Shown: positions 1 to 14,371 of the stretch, one piece after another
Position numbering within the stretch: the first letter of the stretch is position 1
How the letters are laid out: each line of letters starts with the position of its first letter
Origin: Temnothorax longispinosus
Lineage: Eukaryota; Arthropoda; Insecta; Hymenoptera; Formicidae
Length of the DNA stretch: 64,000 nucleotides
NCBI RefSeq assembly: GCF_030848805.1
Contig: NC_092360.1
Coordinates: forward strand, 18,858,340 to 18,922,339
Direction: 5' to 3'
Made by a program: the position numbers and the translations under genes
Notes under the pieces: model-generated
The model's input: only the letters and a program-made list of their open reading frames with translations
Told to the model about the DNA's origin: nothing
The model's database searches: none

Positions 1-1883
1 TAATAATATTCTACTGCAAATAAGTTCAACACACTATGTCAACTGCGACTCCGCAACCATAACGACAGAGCTAGCCAAAAATATGGGTAAGAAACTATAT
101 ATTCGAGATAGATGCGCAGCGATCGGTAGATCCGATCGTTTTCCGTGCGCGGGGAAAGCCTTGTCAAAATGGAAATGATCATTGGTTTCGAATAACGGTT
201 CGGACGTAAAAGCTTCGCACGCGCTTCTTTATTCCATGCCCATGTATACTATATTCTGTGCCTCACGGCAGTTAATTGCGTCGAAAGCAATCAGTGTGCA
301 AGCGTAAGAGACACGTTCTTTGACCAAGTAAGCGGAAATGAGCGGTCCAACTGAAAGCTGCGTGTATTTTTGCTCTAAATCAGTGACAAAGATCTCAACT
401 CTCAAATTGATCTTCGAGATCGATCATCGGAGGCAGATATCTGTTCTTTAAAATTACTCGAATTCTGTTCACGTCAGTTCGCTTCGACTTTTTGGCAAGG
501 ATAACATTACCTTTTGCAGCTATATGCTAATTCGAAAAGCAAGAGCACAAACGCGTTACTCATAAACGTCCTAAATGGAAAAACAGTGTTATGCGTCAAT
601 GTTCCGTCGCGAAAGCCGGCTCTTCTACAGCTCTTTGAATCTACACGTCGTAAATCACGCCATTGTCATTGCCCAATAAAAATATGGACAGCTCCGGCGA
701 AATAATCGACTTCTTCAGAGAATTCGAGATATTTTAGTATTTCGAATAATTATTCGACAAACTCGTGCACGCGCACATTTAAATTCGGTAATTATGATAA
801 ATATTACGAATTTCGTGTGTATGTCAACGCGATGCATGCGATACCAACCAGAGGATACGAGTTGTCATAACTGCACTGTTTCAAAAAAGATATAGATCGA
901 ATAATTGCTAAAACTTTCGTTTAACGTGATTAGCTTAGTTGCACACTTTTTAACTCGAAAACAATAAAAATACTTGATATTAAAACTAAATTAAAAAACT
1001 TTTTAAAACTCTCTTGATATACAAAAAGGTGTGATATGTATATGTATATATATATATATAATTATTTTATAATTTTATAATTTTAACCATTATATCTTAT
1101 ACTATAAAAAATAATTTACAGAGTATGTATAATGCGATCTATATGTTTATGTAAAAAATCCATTATCAGAGAATTTGAAATTTAATTCTTAATAGATTTA
1201 TAACTTAACATCTTCTAGGGAGAAATTTAGGTATTTCTAACAAAAACAGATAGACTTACTATCTCCGAAATAAAAATCATCCAACTATACTAATTGTAAG
1301 CGATTTAGAAAAATTGTGATTAGCAAGAATTATTGTAGCAAGAGAGATTATTTCCACATATATTATCGAAGACAAGTTTGCGCAGAACTCAGAAATGTAT
1401 TTCATGCCTTCCGGTTTCTCAATACGCGCTCCCTTAGTATTGTAATATTAATGAGCATGCAGTATACACGCCCGACACTCGTAACAGCTGTCCGTATCGT
1501 AATTGCTATTTGCGGTAAGATGCACTGCGAGAGAAAAAAATAAACAAATAGATATTAAAGCGTACAAGGATAAAAGTTGCTCTCAGACGTAGCATTAGAT
1601 TCAGTCGTAACGAATACAAAGAAATGTTTAAAAGACATCCCGACAATATCCTCATCCACAAATAACGCGCAACGTTAATCAGACAAGCGGTTCAAGACAA
1701 TGGCATGATAGATATATAATAATATGTATATGTATATAATATATATAGATACATGGCAAACCGTTTAATGGCAAAAGTACTAATCATACTAATTACTGTA
1801 TAAGAAGCGTGCATCTCTTTCTTCGTGAACAGGTTTATTCGTGTGTGCACGTTGTATAAGTGTGGGTGTGTATGTCTGTTTAC

Positions 1884-1890
<7 letters not shown>

Positions 1891-1925
<35 letters not shown>
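1891..1925. repeat. (AT)n microsatellite
   Basis: A pure AT run adjoining short GT repeats. Confidence 0.9.
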
Positions 1926-1932
<7 letters not shown>

Positions 1933-3552
1933 TATATATATACGTGTGTGTGGGGGGAGGGAGGTGAGGGCAAAGGGGGGCGAAGGTGACGACAACGCTT
2001 TCGAAATAGCATAATAATAATTATTGGTATAATAATAATAGACAAACACCAGATAAGGCAGTGGTTATTCGCAGTTATAGTTGCGGTGAGCAGTCGTGAG
2101 GGAGATGCCCCCGAAAGCTACGTGTTATAGCCAAGGTTACCGAGAGATGCGGATTATACAACGTTTCGCTCTTCGGACAGAGAAGTAAACGTCAATTTTC
2201 CTGCTGCCTAAACAGCGCACGAGTAAAGAAGAAAGCTTGTTCCATTCATCGAGCGATATCCGAGGATAACATCCTTTTCCCTCGTTAACCTTGAAGGTTA
2301 GCAGCAATTAAAGTTCGAACTTGCATCAAAGCGCGCCACGGAATTTCCAACTTTTAAAATCCAAAGATTATTCCGCGGGATTGATCTATAGAGATAAGAA
2401 AGAGACGAACGTTGTAACATGTACAAGATTCATCATTCGCGCAATGTTGTAAAGAACAATGCAACAATGACGAAGGTAATAACGTACGGATTCCCTGAAG
2501 TTCAATTAGTGAAAATAGTCGTGGCTTCTTGCTACTGCGATCTTCAAGGAATCGCATGCCGAGCAGAGGGGCCAGCATGGCGATACGCATGCACGCTAAA
2601 ACTTCTCTCACCTGGTTACCCGAACGGCGCTTGTGATGCAAATTCGAGACCGGATAAAAAACTGGTTACAATAATGAGTCTACCTGTCCGCAGCTGTCTG
2701 TGTAGACGACACAGTGAGCGTTTTGGGGGACCATTTGGGCCCCGACAGTGGCTAAGGCTGCTAAGGCGATCCACATGCAGCAAACGAGGCAGTGTTCGTA
2801 CAGTATTTTTTTTTTTTTCAAGTTTGGTAGTTTTTTTTTGGTGGTCGTTCATTACCACAGTTGGTTGAATTCGGTGGAGAAGGCACCAGATCAAAGGAGA
2901 CACGCGTGGAGCGTGTCCTCGGAGCATCCAGGTACATGTACGACAGTGAGATCGAATTCGTTTTATCGTTCAGTTCCAAAATTTTTTTTATGCATGTCAT
3001 TTATTTAATTTTGCGTCATTGTTATTATTGTTATTTTTTTTTTAAATTAAGCACTCCACGAAGGAACATGATGAGTCGTCGGTTAAATTGCAGTCGCAGC
3101 CGTTCGTCGTCCCGATAAACGCGGCGCCGGGCCGGTACGCGAGTAACGAGTGAAAAAGCGCGAGAAAAATGAAAGCGTAAATTACGGAAAACGAAAGTGT
3201 AAATCGTCAACTTGTCGTCGCGCCCAACGTTTATTTATTTTTTTTTTTTCAAGTTCGTTTTACACGCATGGTCGTGCAAACGAGGAGGGAATTTCCGAGC
3301 GTTGGTTGCCACGCGTGTTATGGAGCGCGCGAACGGTATGTGTGTATTCGAGCGCGCAATATTATACCCATTTTAAATTCGATGAACGACGGATGCATGT
3401 ACCGGGGTGTGCCGCACAGACATTAATTCCGATTTTGTCCACGGGGGCATCGAGATTTGATGGGCGGGCATCGAAATAATGCGGCGGCAGTGCACACATA
3501 CCAAGCCAGCGTTTCAAGAACATACGTATATGTTCATTATAAATAGTATATA

Positions 3553-3674
<122 letters not shown>

Positions 3675-6600
3675 AAATATATATATATTGAAAATGGAAG
3701 ATTACATGTAGAAGTATGCACGATCAAATAGAGGCAAAATCGGGAAAAATCAATCAACCAGTCGGACCGAAGCGCGTGATAAAGCGGAGAACAAGAACGC
3801 ATGTGTCAGGTCGCCGCCACCCATCCACGAGTATATACATCATGTGCATGTATATTATATATGTATAATCGGTATTATCATATCGTTTATTTTTTGTTTT
3901 ATTATCGCGGGCCGCCATTTTCGAATCGCGCGACAATGTTCGAATCCGTATATCGTTTTATTTTGTTCATTCGTTTGCCAAATATTTATCAAACGATTCA
4001 GCGTGGCCACCAACGAACGAAACGAGATCGGCGATTGTGAGAAACAAAAAAAAAGGAGAAGAGGGAAGAGGGAAAAGCACCGACAACCCATCACCGTAGT
4101 TTCGTCCATGATTGGTTAACGAACGCGAAAAAAATGATTGACGATTTTGCATCGAGTTTTAAGTGGCGTGCGACCAACGATATTGACGATCCGTGCGTAC
4201 GCGTGTTATTATTACATATTTGTCGTTTATCGTGCGACGCAGAGGATAATTTTACGGATAGGCGATAACGAACGTTTGTTTTTAAATATTGATTAATAAT
4301 GTGGCGTGTTGATATTTTTTTGTCGCGAAGATTTTTGACATACGAGCGGGAGAGTTGTCACACAATCGCCACATGAGTGTAATTCGATCGAGGCGAGGCA
4401 AGGCGAGGATCGTGAATGGGAGCCATCGTATGGATCGTGGGTGTTTCAGGATTCATCAATTAGAGGATTGGATCGGCGCCACGTAGGCCATCACACAGGA
4501 CGTCGAGGATTGCATCGGTCGGGTCGGGATAAAAGCGTCGGCAGGGGTAGTGGATCAAACGGTATGCACATGGTGAATTTTCGGTTGAAAGACGCGTGCG
4601 GTGGGTATCCAGGCGAGGGCAAGCATGAAACAGAAAGTTGAAAGAGAGACCATGAACGATCGCGCTTCAACATGCACCGGCGGTGGCGTGTGTGTATGTA
4701 TATATATATACGTGTGGTACATATATGTATTTGGCTGGTACACATTCGTCTCGTACAGAGCCTGTCGTTAGAAGTCGCACGCGTACGCCGATTCAATTCT
4801 TGCGCTGCAAACGAATGAATAGGTATATATAGCACTGCATAGTATATTAAACTATACATAATGTCTAAAAACCGTGGCTGACCCCCAGCGGTTAATAAAA
4901 TAGCCACGGGCAGCGAATCCTTCGAACGAGTACGCTCTCTCGTGCATTCTTCTATAAAGCTTTGCGTTTCAAGTACACCGTGTTCGCATGCGCTAGTAGT
5001 AAGTGTCTATATCGAGTTTTGTCGAGGTGACAGTTTAACCAGGCAAATAGGTACAGATGACTTCCCATTTGGAGCAATTGATGCATTCCCAGAAAGTATC
5101 GAGCCCAAAATCTGTGCAAATCAAAATCGCTTCGAGCAAAATTGACCCAAATCTTTTATCCTAATTTTTTAAAATCCCTTAGCCCATTTTTCAATGCATT
5201 TAAATTTTTTTTATCAACTTGAGATATAATAATAACTGACTGAATGAAATTGAAGAGATTAATCTGAAAGTTTAATCTTTTTAAACTTTGTTCATTAAAT
5301 TACTCTTCCAATTCGTTTATTTTACCATTTTGTTCCCAGATCTCAAATTACTGTGTTTTTTCTCTAACTCTGTTAATTATCGTAATAAACATTTTTAATT
5401 AAAACATTCTATCAAGATAAAGATAGATTATTTATTCGCACTTTCCGCAGATATATCGCAACCTTTCTAGAAATTTAAATATCCTCGTTCGCAAATTTGA
5501 TTTTCACATTGGTCTCCGGGGAATGCCCTTAGCACGCAAATCGGGGGCTACTTATTAAACTAGTATACGTTGTACGAAAAAGACGTAGAATGCTTAGGAA
5601 AGCACATATAAAATCCGTATCTCCTACAGAATATGTTTTGTGCCAACACTCTATAAGAAAGTAGTAAATTAAATATATTATAGAATAAGTACAATTAAAT
5701 GATGATGGAGCTAAAGCTTGCATTATGTAATACAATAAAGTGCTACTGCGATACTTACATTGGAAAGAGTGCTGCATGTCGATTTTTTAATATCGGCGCA
5801 GGTATGCGGGTATGCAAGAAGCGTCGCTTGCGTTCAAATTCTTTAGCGCAGAAGAAGATAGACAGCGATATATTGATTATTATTAAATGGCGAATAATCT
5901 GGTAAGGATCATGAAGATGGCTATATTACAAAAGCACATATAACTTTTATTAGCCACAAGTATAGAGCGCAGCAAGTGACTTACTCATATTACAGTACAG
6001 CAGAAACTACTACTAGAATTTCCGCGGAAACCGCGCGGTTTCTCTTCGGGTTCTGTCGATATAAAGTGCTTCAACGCGCAACAAACAAAACAAGCAGTAA
6101 CTAGATCGCCGCCGTTCGACCATTAATAGTGGGAGAGACCAATCACGCTGAAATGTGTACTTTTTGCGCGTATATCCGTCATTTGCATTTTCGCGAATCA
6201 CTCGTTGTATCCGGACGATTAGAACGCGATAACAAACTATCGAATCGTCGCGAATATGAGACTGCAGTTCGGAGGTTAATTTGCTCCATGCGTGAGCGCA
6301 GAACAATAAACTTTCGTTTATGTATTTGCGTAATTGTGTTTGCTTACTCGACACGCGTATACGTATGCAGTCGCAGATATTGCATTCGTCAAATTGCATC
6401 GGCCATCCTGAGCTCTTTTTTTTCAGACGGCTGCGCTATCTTCGTCGCAGCCTCAATATCGCGCGCGGCCAAATAGGGATCGTTCGCAATCGATCGGATT
6501 CGTGGCGCGCGTTTGTAATCGCAGCGAAATTATGCCGACGATGTAAAAAGAGAAGATAGTCCACGTTATTTGCCGATTGCGATTCGCTGCGAAATGGCTC

Positions 6601-8336
6601 TGCCCGCCGAACATGGCGGAAGCGGCAAACGAAGCGCAACTAGAAGCAGCTAGCGAAATCATTTTGCTGCGATTAAGTACGAGGCTGTAACTGACAATAC
6701 AGATAAATTTTTACTTTTTAAGTTCTTTCCACAAAATTATGTTACTGTTGCAATATAAAATAAAATAAAATAAAATACGTTCAAGATTTATTACAGCCTT
6801 CTCTCACTCTCCCCCCCTCCCCTCTCTCTTTCCGTAAATTGTAATAAATATTATGCAAAAGAGACCAATTGATAAAAATGTCATTTACTGCCTCTTAACT
6901 TATCACGCAGTTGCGTAGCATCGTTACGACCTGCGAAGATCAATGACTCCAACATCGCGATGATAAACTGTCTCTGAAATAAAATATTATGTAATAGTGT
7001 GCAAAGCGATCACGTTTTGGAGCTATGATCTTCAGCTTTTTCGTCAAGATTTTATATTTACAGGAGGCTCATTGTGCCAAGCATTATGGAAGAGCTCATT
7101 AGGCACACACGCACATCTTTACGCAGGCTTAGCAATGAGTAACAAAGAAAGCTGGAGAGGAAGCGAGAGGAACGCAGGATGATGAAGTGGGGACATCAGA
7201 ATATTTGAAAAAGGTCGCAATAAGTGAAACGAGTCCGTTATATCACATGCTTTAATTACCAATATCGGAATAACTTTTATTTTGAACAATTCTCATATTC
7301 TATTTTTTTCTCGATCCAAAATTCCAAATCGTCTCCCGGAAGTACAGAAGCCGTGTACTACGAACGTAGCGTAAATAATATCGGATTTCATCAAGGCGAC
7401 GATAACGCGAATCTAATTACCAGCCGTGCCTTAAACCTCTTTCGTTCACGGCGTACAATCACCGACCGAAATCAACGTAAATAAAAAACTTATATCGCGT
7501 CTCCCAAAATTTGTTCTTACCCCACGTTCGAAATATACGACTTGCGAGAGCACGATAAAACGCGATAAGAGCGCCGACCTTCTTCTCGATGACGATCAAC
7601 CATCTTTGCCGGGGAACGGAGCTTGATGTGGCGATTGTATAGAATCGAATAGGAATCGAAAGGCCAAGGGATCGACGTGTGATCGGGAAGATACAGATAT
7701 TAACATATCCAAATACATCTCCTCCGTGCCTCAAGAATGTCGCAACTAAAGCGCGGGAAAAGCTGTGAGGGTTTTGGAAAGGGGGAGGCGTAGGAGGTGG
7801 AGATTACAGGGAACAAGACGAGAAGAAGAGGACAGCGAGTCGTGAGTCATACGGTACTCTCTTTTTTTTTACGGTGTTTGCCATAGTAAAAGCGGCTAAC
7901 ATTTACGTGGTCTTAAGAGGACTCGCGTGCTTGGCGTAACTCGCGTGCTCTCGGCGAGTGAGAAATCATCGCGGATCGTAGGAAAATTAATTGCAACGAT
8001 ACGTAAATGAGCAATGATATAACAACGGCAGGAATTTCGCCAAGGGCACGCAATAGTGAAAGAATACGTCGAAATTAATATAAGTGTAACTGATCCGCGG
8101 GAAATTGCGATCGGCGTGACGTCGCACTGATCGCAGCGGGTACGTAAACAGCGTGATATAACACTGAAAGAAAATAGTAATACAAATTTTAATTGGAAAA
8201 ACGTTTAACAGAAAGTGGTTACGATACAAGCACTGAGTCGAATAGATTCCGAATGAGAGGAGATTAAAAACAAGGGAAGCAGGAAGCGAGGCTAAGACTG
8301 TGAGCAATAATGGGCGCAATATCGAATAATACACAA

Positions 8337-8340
<4 letters not shown>

Positions 8341-8377
<37 letters not shown>
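8341..8377. repeat. (AT)n microsatellite
   Basis: A pure AT alternation in otherwise unremarkable AT-rich sequence. Confidence 0.9.
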
Positions 8378-8383
<6 letters not shown>

Positions 8384-9458
8384 GTATAAATATAAATATT
8401 ACAAGGGATTAGCGAGTCTCTCGGGAAGTTCTGTTTCACTTTTCTTTTTATCATAGAAAGAGATGAAATAAGAAGAAGCATTAATAAAACAAATATTCAT
8501 GCATTTCTCAAGCATTATTATTACAAATACTGGCTGACTCCTTGACAAACCCCGTGAGCGTGCACGCGCAAAAAAACGCAATTCGAGACCGATGAGATCG
8601 ACTACATCTCTCTATCTCGAGTCGGCGCAAGCTGTCGCGTTTCATCACTTTTCGCCGTGCCTCGCGCGAGGACGATGGTTAAATCCCGATCGCATCGACG
8701 CACACACATAAACGCGCGAGTACACACAACACGATGGTGAATACGAACAAAAGAATTCGGACAGACTCAAAGTAGACCCTGCGCGCGCGTACAATTGTTG
8801 AAGATGCACGCGGACTTTTGCATCTACACATTCCCGAGATCGTGCGTAATGTTACTCTCGACATATCGATATTACATATGTGTGAGCTCTGCGTATGTGT
8901 GTGTGTGTATGTATATATATGTTTACATACGTATATGTATAATAATGTACAATGAGAAGAATTATAAGAGACAGTACAGTACACAATAATAAATACTATC
9001 TGATGCGTGTATAGTTATAGTCGTAAAACGTTTCTCTCATTCTCATCATAATGTGTATTCGAACATGTGTGTATATGTGTGTATATGTGGTTATGTATAT
9101 GTACAGATACATAGTCCACAAAATAATTTCCTGTACGTGTAATTAGTTCCTTGTGGAATATGTCCTTTCTTTCCTTTCGTTGCATCGCGTTAACTTATAT
9201 GCAACAACGACAATACGATACGTGTCTGTGTGTATATATATATGTAATTTATCTTAATAAGGGTATATAAATATAATTATATATCGTGTAAGTTTCTTCT
9301 TTTTTTTTCTTTATCGTAGTGCTTCGCTTCCGCGTCGCATGTCTGAATAATGTAGGCATTTGTTGTATACGTGTTCTCTGTGTGCAATGGTGTATAGAGT
9401 GCAAGGGGAAGGCACTTCCGCTGTTTTGCCGATGTCACACCGAGAACACGGGATTGCG

Positions 9459-9460
9459 TC

Positions 9461-9498
<38 letters not shown>
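9459..9498. repeat. (TC)n microsatellite
   Basis: A CT run with a single CC interruption. Confidence 0.9.
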
Positions 9499-10772
9499 GC
9501 TTCTCATATCACGCGTACGAGACACCCCTACTCTAGTACATATCCCTTAAAAGAATACACTCTCCTCTAGTAAAATATAATGAACATTCCTCTTATGGAA
9601 GTACGTAGTAGCTTTGCGATAAAACAATCACAGTTCTAAGGAAACATTTTGCTACATTTGATGCAACAACGGCGGCGACCGATCGATCGCTCTTTGGACC
9701 GATCGCATCGAGCCCAAAAACGCGATTCCGGGTTTTCGGTGTGAACTTAAAAAAATCAGCCACCCTCTCGATAATGTACGTATATAATTTGTAGACATCA
9801 AGTTTTTCAGGAACCCTAAAAGTGTATCGGTCCGTAATCGGTATTTCAGGCTCGATCCTATCAACTCTCCACTTATCCTTGTACCTTATAGAGCTGTCGT
9901 TAAGTCGAGTACGGAACTTGATCGCGCATCATCGCCGCGAATCCTCGGCTTGTCCAAGGCCGTTAGGACTTTGCTTATGGATTAACGTTATTATATCGCC
10001 ATCTTCTCTCGAGGCCCTTTAGCGCCGATGACGTCACGTATGATACCGTGACGCGTGGCATCATAAGTACTGATCGTGAGTTCCAAGCTGACGCCATACA
10101 AGGCACTGAAAGGGCTAATCTTACTATACTCCAGTGCCACGCGCATGCGAGAACAGTGTGTGCGTGTAACGTGTGTACATATGAGTGTAATACATTATAT
10201 ATTATCACATAGGACCGCCGCACGCGCGTTTATCCTAAGGATAGAAACAATTTCTTCCCTCTGGGACACGGCGCCTCAATAAATTCCCTTGGTCACTTGT
10301 AACAAAACGGCATTTGTCTCGAGGAGTTCCCTCGCGTGGCGTTCATTATGGAAGACCCCATGATACCCTTGAGAATTCTCGATTCTGACTTCAAAACAAT
10401 ATAATAATCACTTATAACTTATAGATTTTAGTAAAAATCTATCTTTCAAAACAAATAAAATTCGACGTTACAAACGTTAATTACAGAATAATTCGTCAAT
10501 TATAAATGTATAAGTTATGAGCGTTTGAAAAATATGTATAGATTCTTCATTTCAATAGAAGAACAACTTTAGTTTAGACCATGGCAGAAATATTTATAAA
10601 GTAATTGTTCGAATATTATCATATAATACGTTCATCATGTACAATTATATGTAAAGTCAAAAAGATTATAAGATAGTCAACGACATACTAAATAAGTAGG
10701 CGAATAAGAAATATTTTTATCTGAAATCTATAATTCTATAAGAATGTTGTGTTTTGATTTTTAAATTACGTG

Positions 10773-10773
<1 letters not shown>

Positions 10774-10828
<55 letters not shown>
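10774..10828. repeat. (TG)n microsatellite
   Basis: A pure TG run of about 27 units. Confidence 0.95.
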
Positions 10829-10830
<2 letters not shown>

Positions 10831-13773
10831 CAATTTACGGTTTTAATTATCCACAGATTATTCTGTGATGTTCGTTATTGTTAGAAGTTGAAAGTCGCTA
10901 GTCTAAAATCATAAGACGATCTCATTCTACAATCTTGTGCGTTTTCGGCATAGGTGACACTTTATGACCCTTTGGAAGAAGTTGTTTCTAATACCGCGGA
11001 AGAACCGAAGGAATTGTGAGGGAAAAAAATGTGCTTATTCTCCAATCATATCCGTATCTCGAGCTTTCGGGCCAGGAGGAGAGATACGACATTGTAATCT
11101 GAATAAAATTTCTTAGCAATTGCAATTTGCCACGTCACGACCAGGACCAGGATTAAAACTAAACTTTTACGAGAGAGATTTAAGATAAGTATATCGCGAA
11201 CTTTTCGCATAGAGCGATAAAAGTACATTTCACTTGCATACGTGCCGGGATTCTCGGAAATACCTCGTCTCGCTCTGTTCTTCCGCGTTTTCGTGTACAC
11301 AAATTCCTACCGTCACGTCGTACAATTCGTTCGCTTGGTTTTTTTTTCGTGAAAATTACGATACGACCGGCCGTTTCGTTTCTTTGTCACTATACGTGCC
11401 AGCGAGTGTGCTTTTCATATATGTATGTGTATATATATAATTATATTTAATATATATGACACATATTATGTAAGATACATCATATGCTATATATTATATA
11501 TTATTAAAATATATATTATATATATACACAAACATTTATATATATTATATTCGCATACAACTTTAACACATACGACAAATATCTTTCAATTTCATCCTGT
11601 ATATAAAAAAAATTATTTACAAACGCATATATACATATATATGCTTATATGCACATATGTATATATGTTTACAACTATACATATGTGCATTTGGACTTAA
11701 ACAAACTTTCAAATCACTGGCAGACACGTGAATGCGGACATGCGGAAGAGAGGAAAGTAAATGCCAGCGTGAATACGTCTCCCTGTGTTTTATCGCGTAC
11801 GAATTGCGCTCTTTCAACTAACACCGCACAATCGCTTTTCTCTCTTACCGTTATATGCGCGAATTAATAAAAATATACGCAGTGTCTATCATGTAAGTCG
11901 TGTGAGTGTCTTAAGAGTAATGTTTGTGCGGTCGTGTACCACGATGCGCATGTGAACTCGTTTTCTTCCAACCCTCGAGGGGCAATCGACGAGACATTTT
12001 CCCTTCCCGTCCCACCGCCTTCAAGGTTGGACCGATCAATTTTTACTCTCCCTCCTCTTTCTTCGTTCAATTCCACGTAAATACATCCGCATATCCCGCG
12101 GACTCGCCGTGTTTCTCTTTCTCTTTCTCAATTGTTTTCCGTACTTCTCTCATTCGGCTAAATGCATAAGCTCATAGGTCGCAATTGACGAAGTTCACTG
12201 TGTGCAACAGACTCCCCCGAATTGAATCCATCAGGACAGGAGAGTACGTTGTGTTCGAGCACGCTTACGCTAAAGATAATAGATACGCTAAGTATAAAAC
12301 AAATAACTACCCTAATTTCTACGCATATTACATGACAACTAAGGGCCTACTGGAAGCGTCGCATCTTCCAGTCCGAATTTATACTCGATGTGCAAGGTGT
12401 TTTTAGGAAATATATGTCGCCATATACAGACATAATGTATATTCTTATATCTAACTAAAAAAAAAAAAAAAAGATAGGTCAAGTCGATAAAAATTTTAAA
12501 ACAATTTTCTTTAAATATTAACAAATATCACGCACAAGTCACGTGTAATCCAAAATCTATTATGTGATAACGAAGAAAACAGTTTTCTGAATGCACTACG
12601 TAATGCTAAAATGTTAAAACCAATTTACTTTGCGCGATTTTTTTCTTATTTAACATTATTTAACTTCCTTCCAAGACGAACAAATAAAATAAAATTTTGA
12701 ACATATTACTACAATATGTAAACAAGCAAACCGTGCTCTAATAAAATAATCTAACGTCGAATAATAATTATTTCAAGAACTCTAATCGCGAACGCTAATT
12801 AACACTATGGACTTAAAGGCAAGTATCGCACATAACGTGACATAGGCCGAGCGTCGTTTTTATCTTCCTTGTTTCGGACGTTATACGTTAAAATTGGACG
12901 AATGGATATAACGAAAATTTGTGTAATTCCGAAATAAAAATATTGCAATGCCGTACTTACGGCGCAAGTTGACTTATTTACAATAATTTAGCTTATTAAA
13001 AGAACAAAACGGAGCCACGTAACGACACATAACATTTTCAATAGTTCTCTACAGTAAAACAACGCTAATTATCGGCAAAGTTAAAAACTATATCAAGTAT
13101 ATCGCAAATCCCTATTATTCTAGAGGAAAAAATCAAATAGTAAAATAGATAATTAATGTAATTCAAGACTTCGGCCACGCTCAACTTTTCGCAAGCTCTT
13201 TCTCGCCTTCTTTCGAACGCAGTCTTTACCGGCAAGTCAAAATTTCCGGTCGAAATTAAATTCAGATTTATTTCGACGGAAATAAGATCGGAACGGTAGT
13301 CATGTCTCCCTCAGTCATTTAAGCAAGCATCAGGTTAATATAACGGGAAAAAATCCCGCACTTCCTCGCATCGTTCACCATTCTCTTCTGCAGTTGTACG
13401 CTTATAACGCTCCAAATGGAATTGGGTCAATAAGGCACTGTTCACCGACAATGTCTGACTAGAAAATGAATCTATTTTCGGAACTTGTTTCTTTATATCA
13501 GCATCTCTCGTCTCAGCAATCGCTCAACTGAATATTCTCTCCCTCTCGCGAACAAAGACCGATTTCTCGCTTTTTGAGCATCGGCGATAGAGATTAATAT
13601 CTTAGGACTGCACTTTTGTTTTTCTACATTTTTCGTTTCATCGATGTAGTCGATGTAGTCGAAGATTTAAATACGTAATTTTTTTTAATAGTATCGAATA
13701 AAATTAAAGCTAACAAATTGCAATTCGATATTTTGTACATGGCGTATAAAGAATGTATATGTTGTACATACAT

Positions 13774-13810
13774 TCTCTCTCTATCTCTCTCTCTCTCTCT
13801 TTCTCTCTTT
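13774..13810. repeat. (TC)n microsatellite
   Basis: A TC run with small interruptions, just beyond the candidate mbl 3' UTR. On the mbl strand it reads GA. Confidence 0.85.
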
Positions 13811-14000
13811 AAAACATTTTTATCAGCAAAATATAGAAAAATCAAATAACAACGTATGACAAGAAGTTCACTGTCTCCACTTAATCTCCACTATGTAATT
13901 TATGCCGAAAAGTATAACATTCTAGGACTAATTCCCACTGAGTTATTGTAAACTAATATATCAAATATTCATTTAGCTCAATTTTATAGATTTAATGTAT

Positions 14001-14006
14001 TTTATT
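14001..14006 (-). terminator. poly(A) signal AATAAA (second)
   Basis: A second minus-strand AATAAA lies 16 bases past the first, followed by AT-rich sequence on the mbl strand. The pair makes a cleavage site near 13970-13990 plausible but unproven. Confidence 0.3.
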
Positions 14007-14021
14007 AATCTTAAAAAGCTT

Positions 14022-14027
14022 TTTATT
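14022..14027 (-). terminator. poly(A) signal AATAAA (proximal)
   Basis: TTTATT on the plus strand reads AATAAA on the mbl strand, 345 bases after the stop codon. Such hexamers are common in AT-rich DNA, so use is a guess. Confidence 0.3.
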
Positions 14028-14371
14028 TCCACAAACGCTATTATTTCTAACCGTTCTTATCAATCTTACTGAGACTGAAACTACGAAACTACGAAAATAC
14101 AATTGCGAAAGTCTATTCGGGATCGTAATAATTTTTACGATCCGTCATTCGTCTCCGCAATTGAACGCTAATCGTAAAGAGATACTCTAGAATTATCTAA
14201 AATGCTGCACGACTACCGCGCGATCGGTAGCGGCAATCATCGTCCGATAGCGACTATATCGCGGAAATCGTTCGCTCGTTCTCGCGAGGGAGAGAATGGA
14301 AGGTGCCCGAAGGAAGGAACGGCACTCTCGTGAGAAGAGACGAGTCCTCCCGTGCCCAGGCAAGGACGTCT

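Larger units (their letters stand above)
13960..14371 (-). other. mbl: candidate proximal 3' UTR of mbl
   Basis: The stretch directly after the mbl stop has no open frame of note. It contains two minus-strand AATAAA hexamers about 345-370 bases past the stop, which would define a short 3' UTR. Insect mbl transcripts often have much longer 3' UTRs, so the true end may lie further into lower coordinates (another AATAAA is at 13267-13272). The exact cleavage site cannot be read from sequence alone. Confidence 0.5.
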
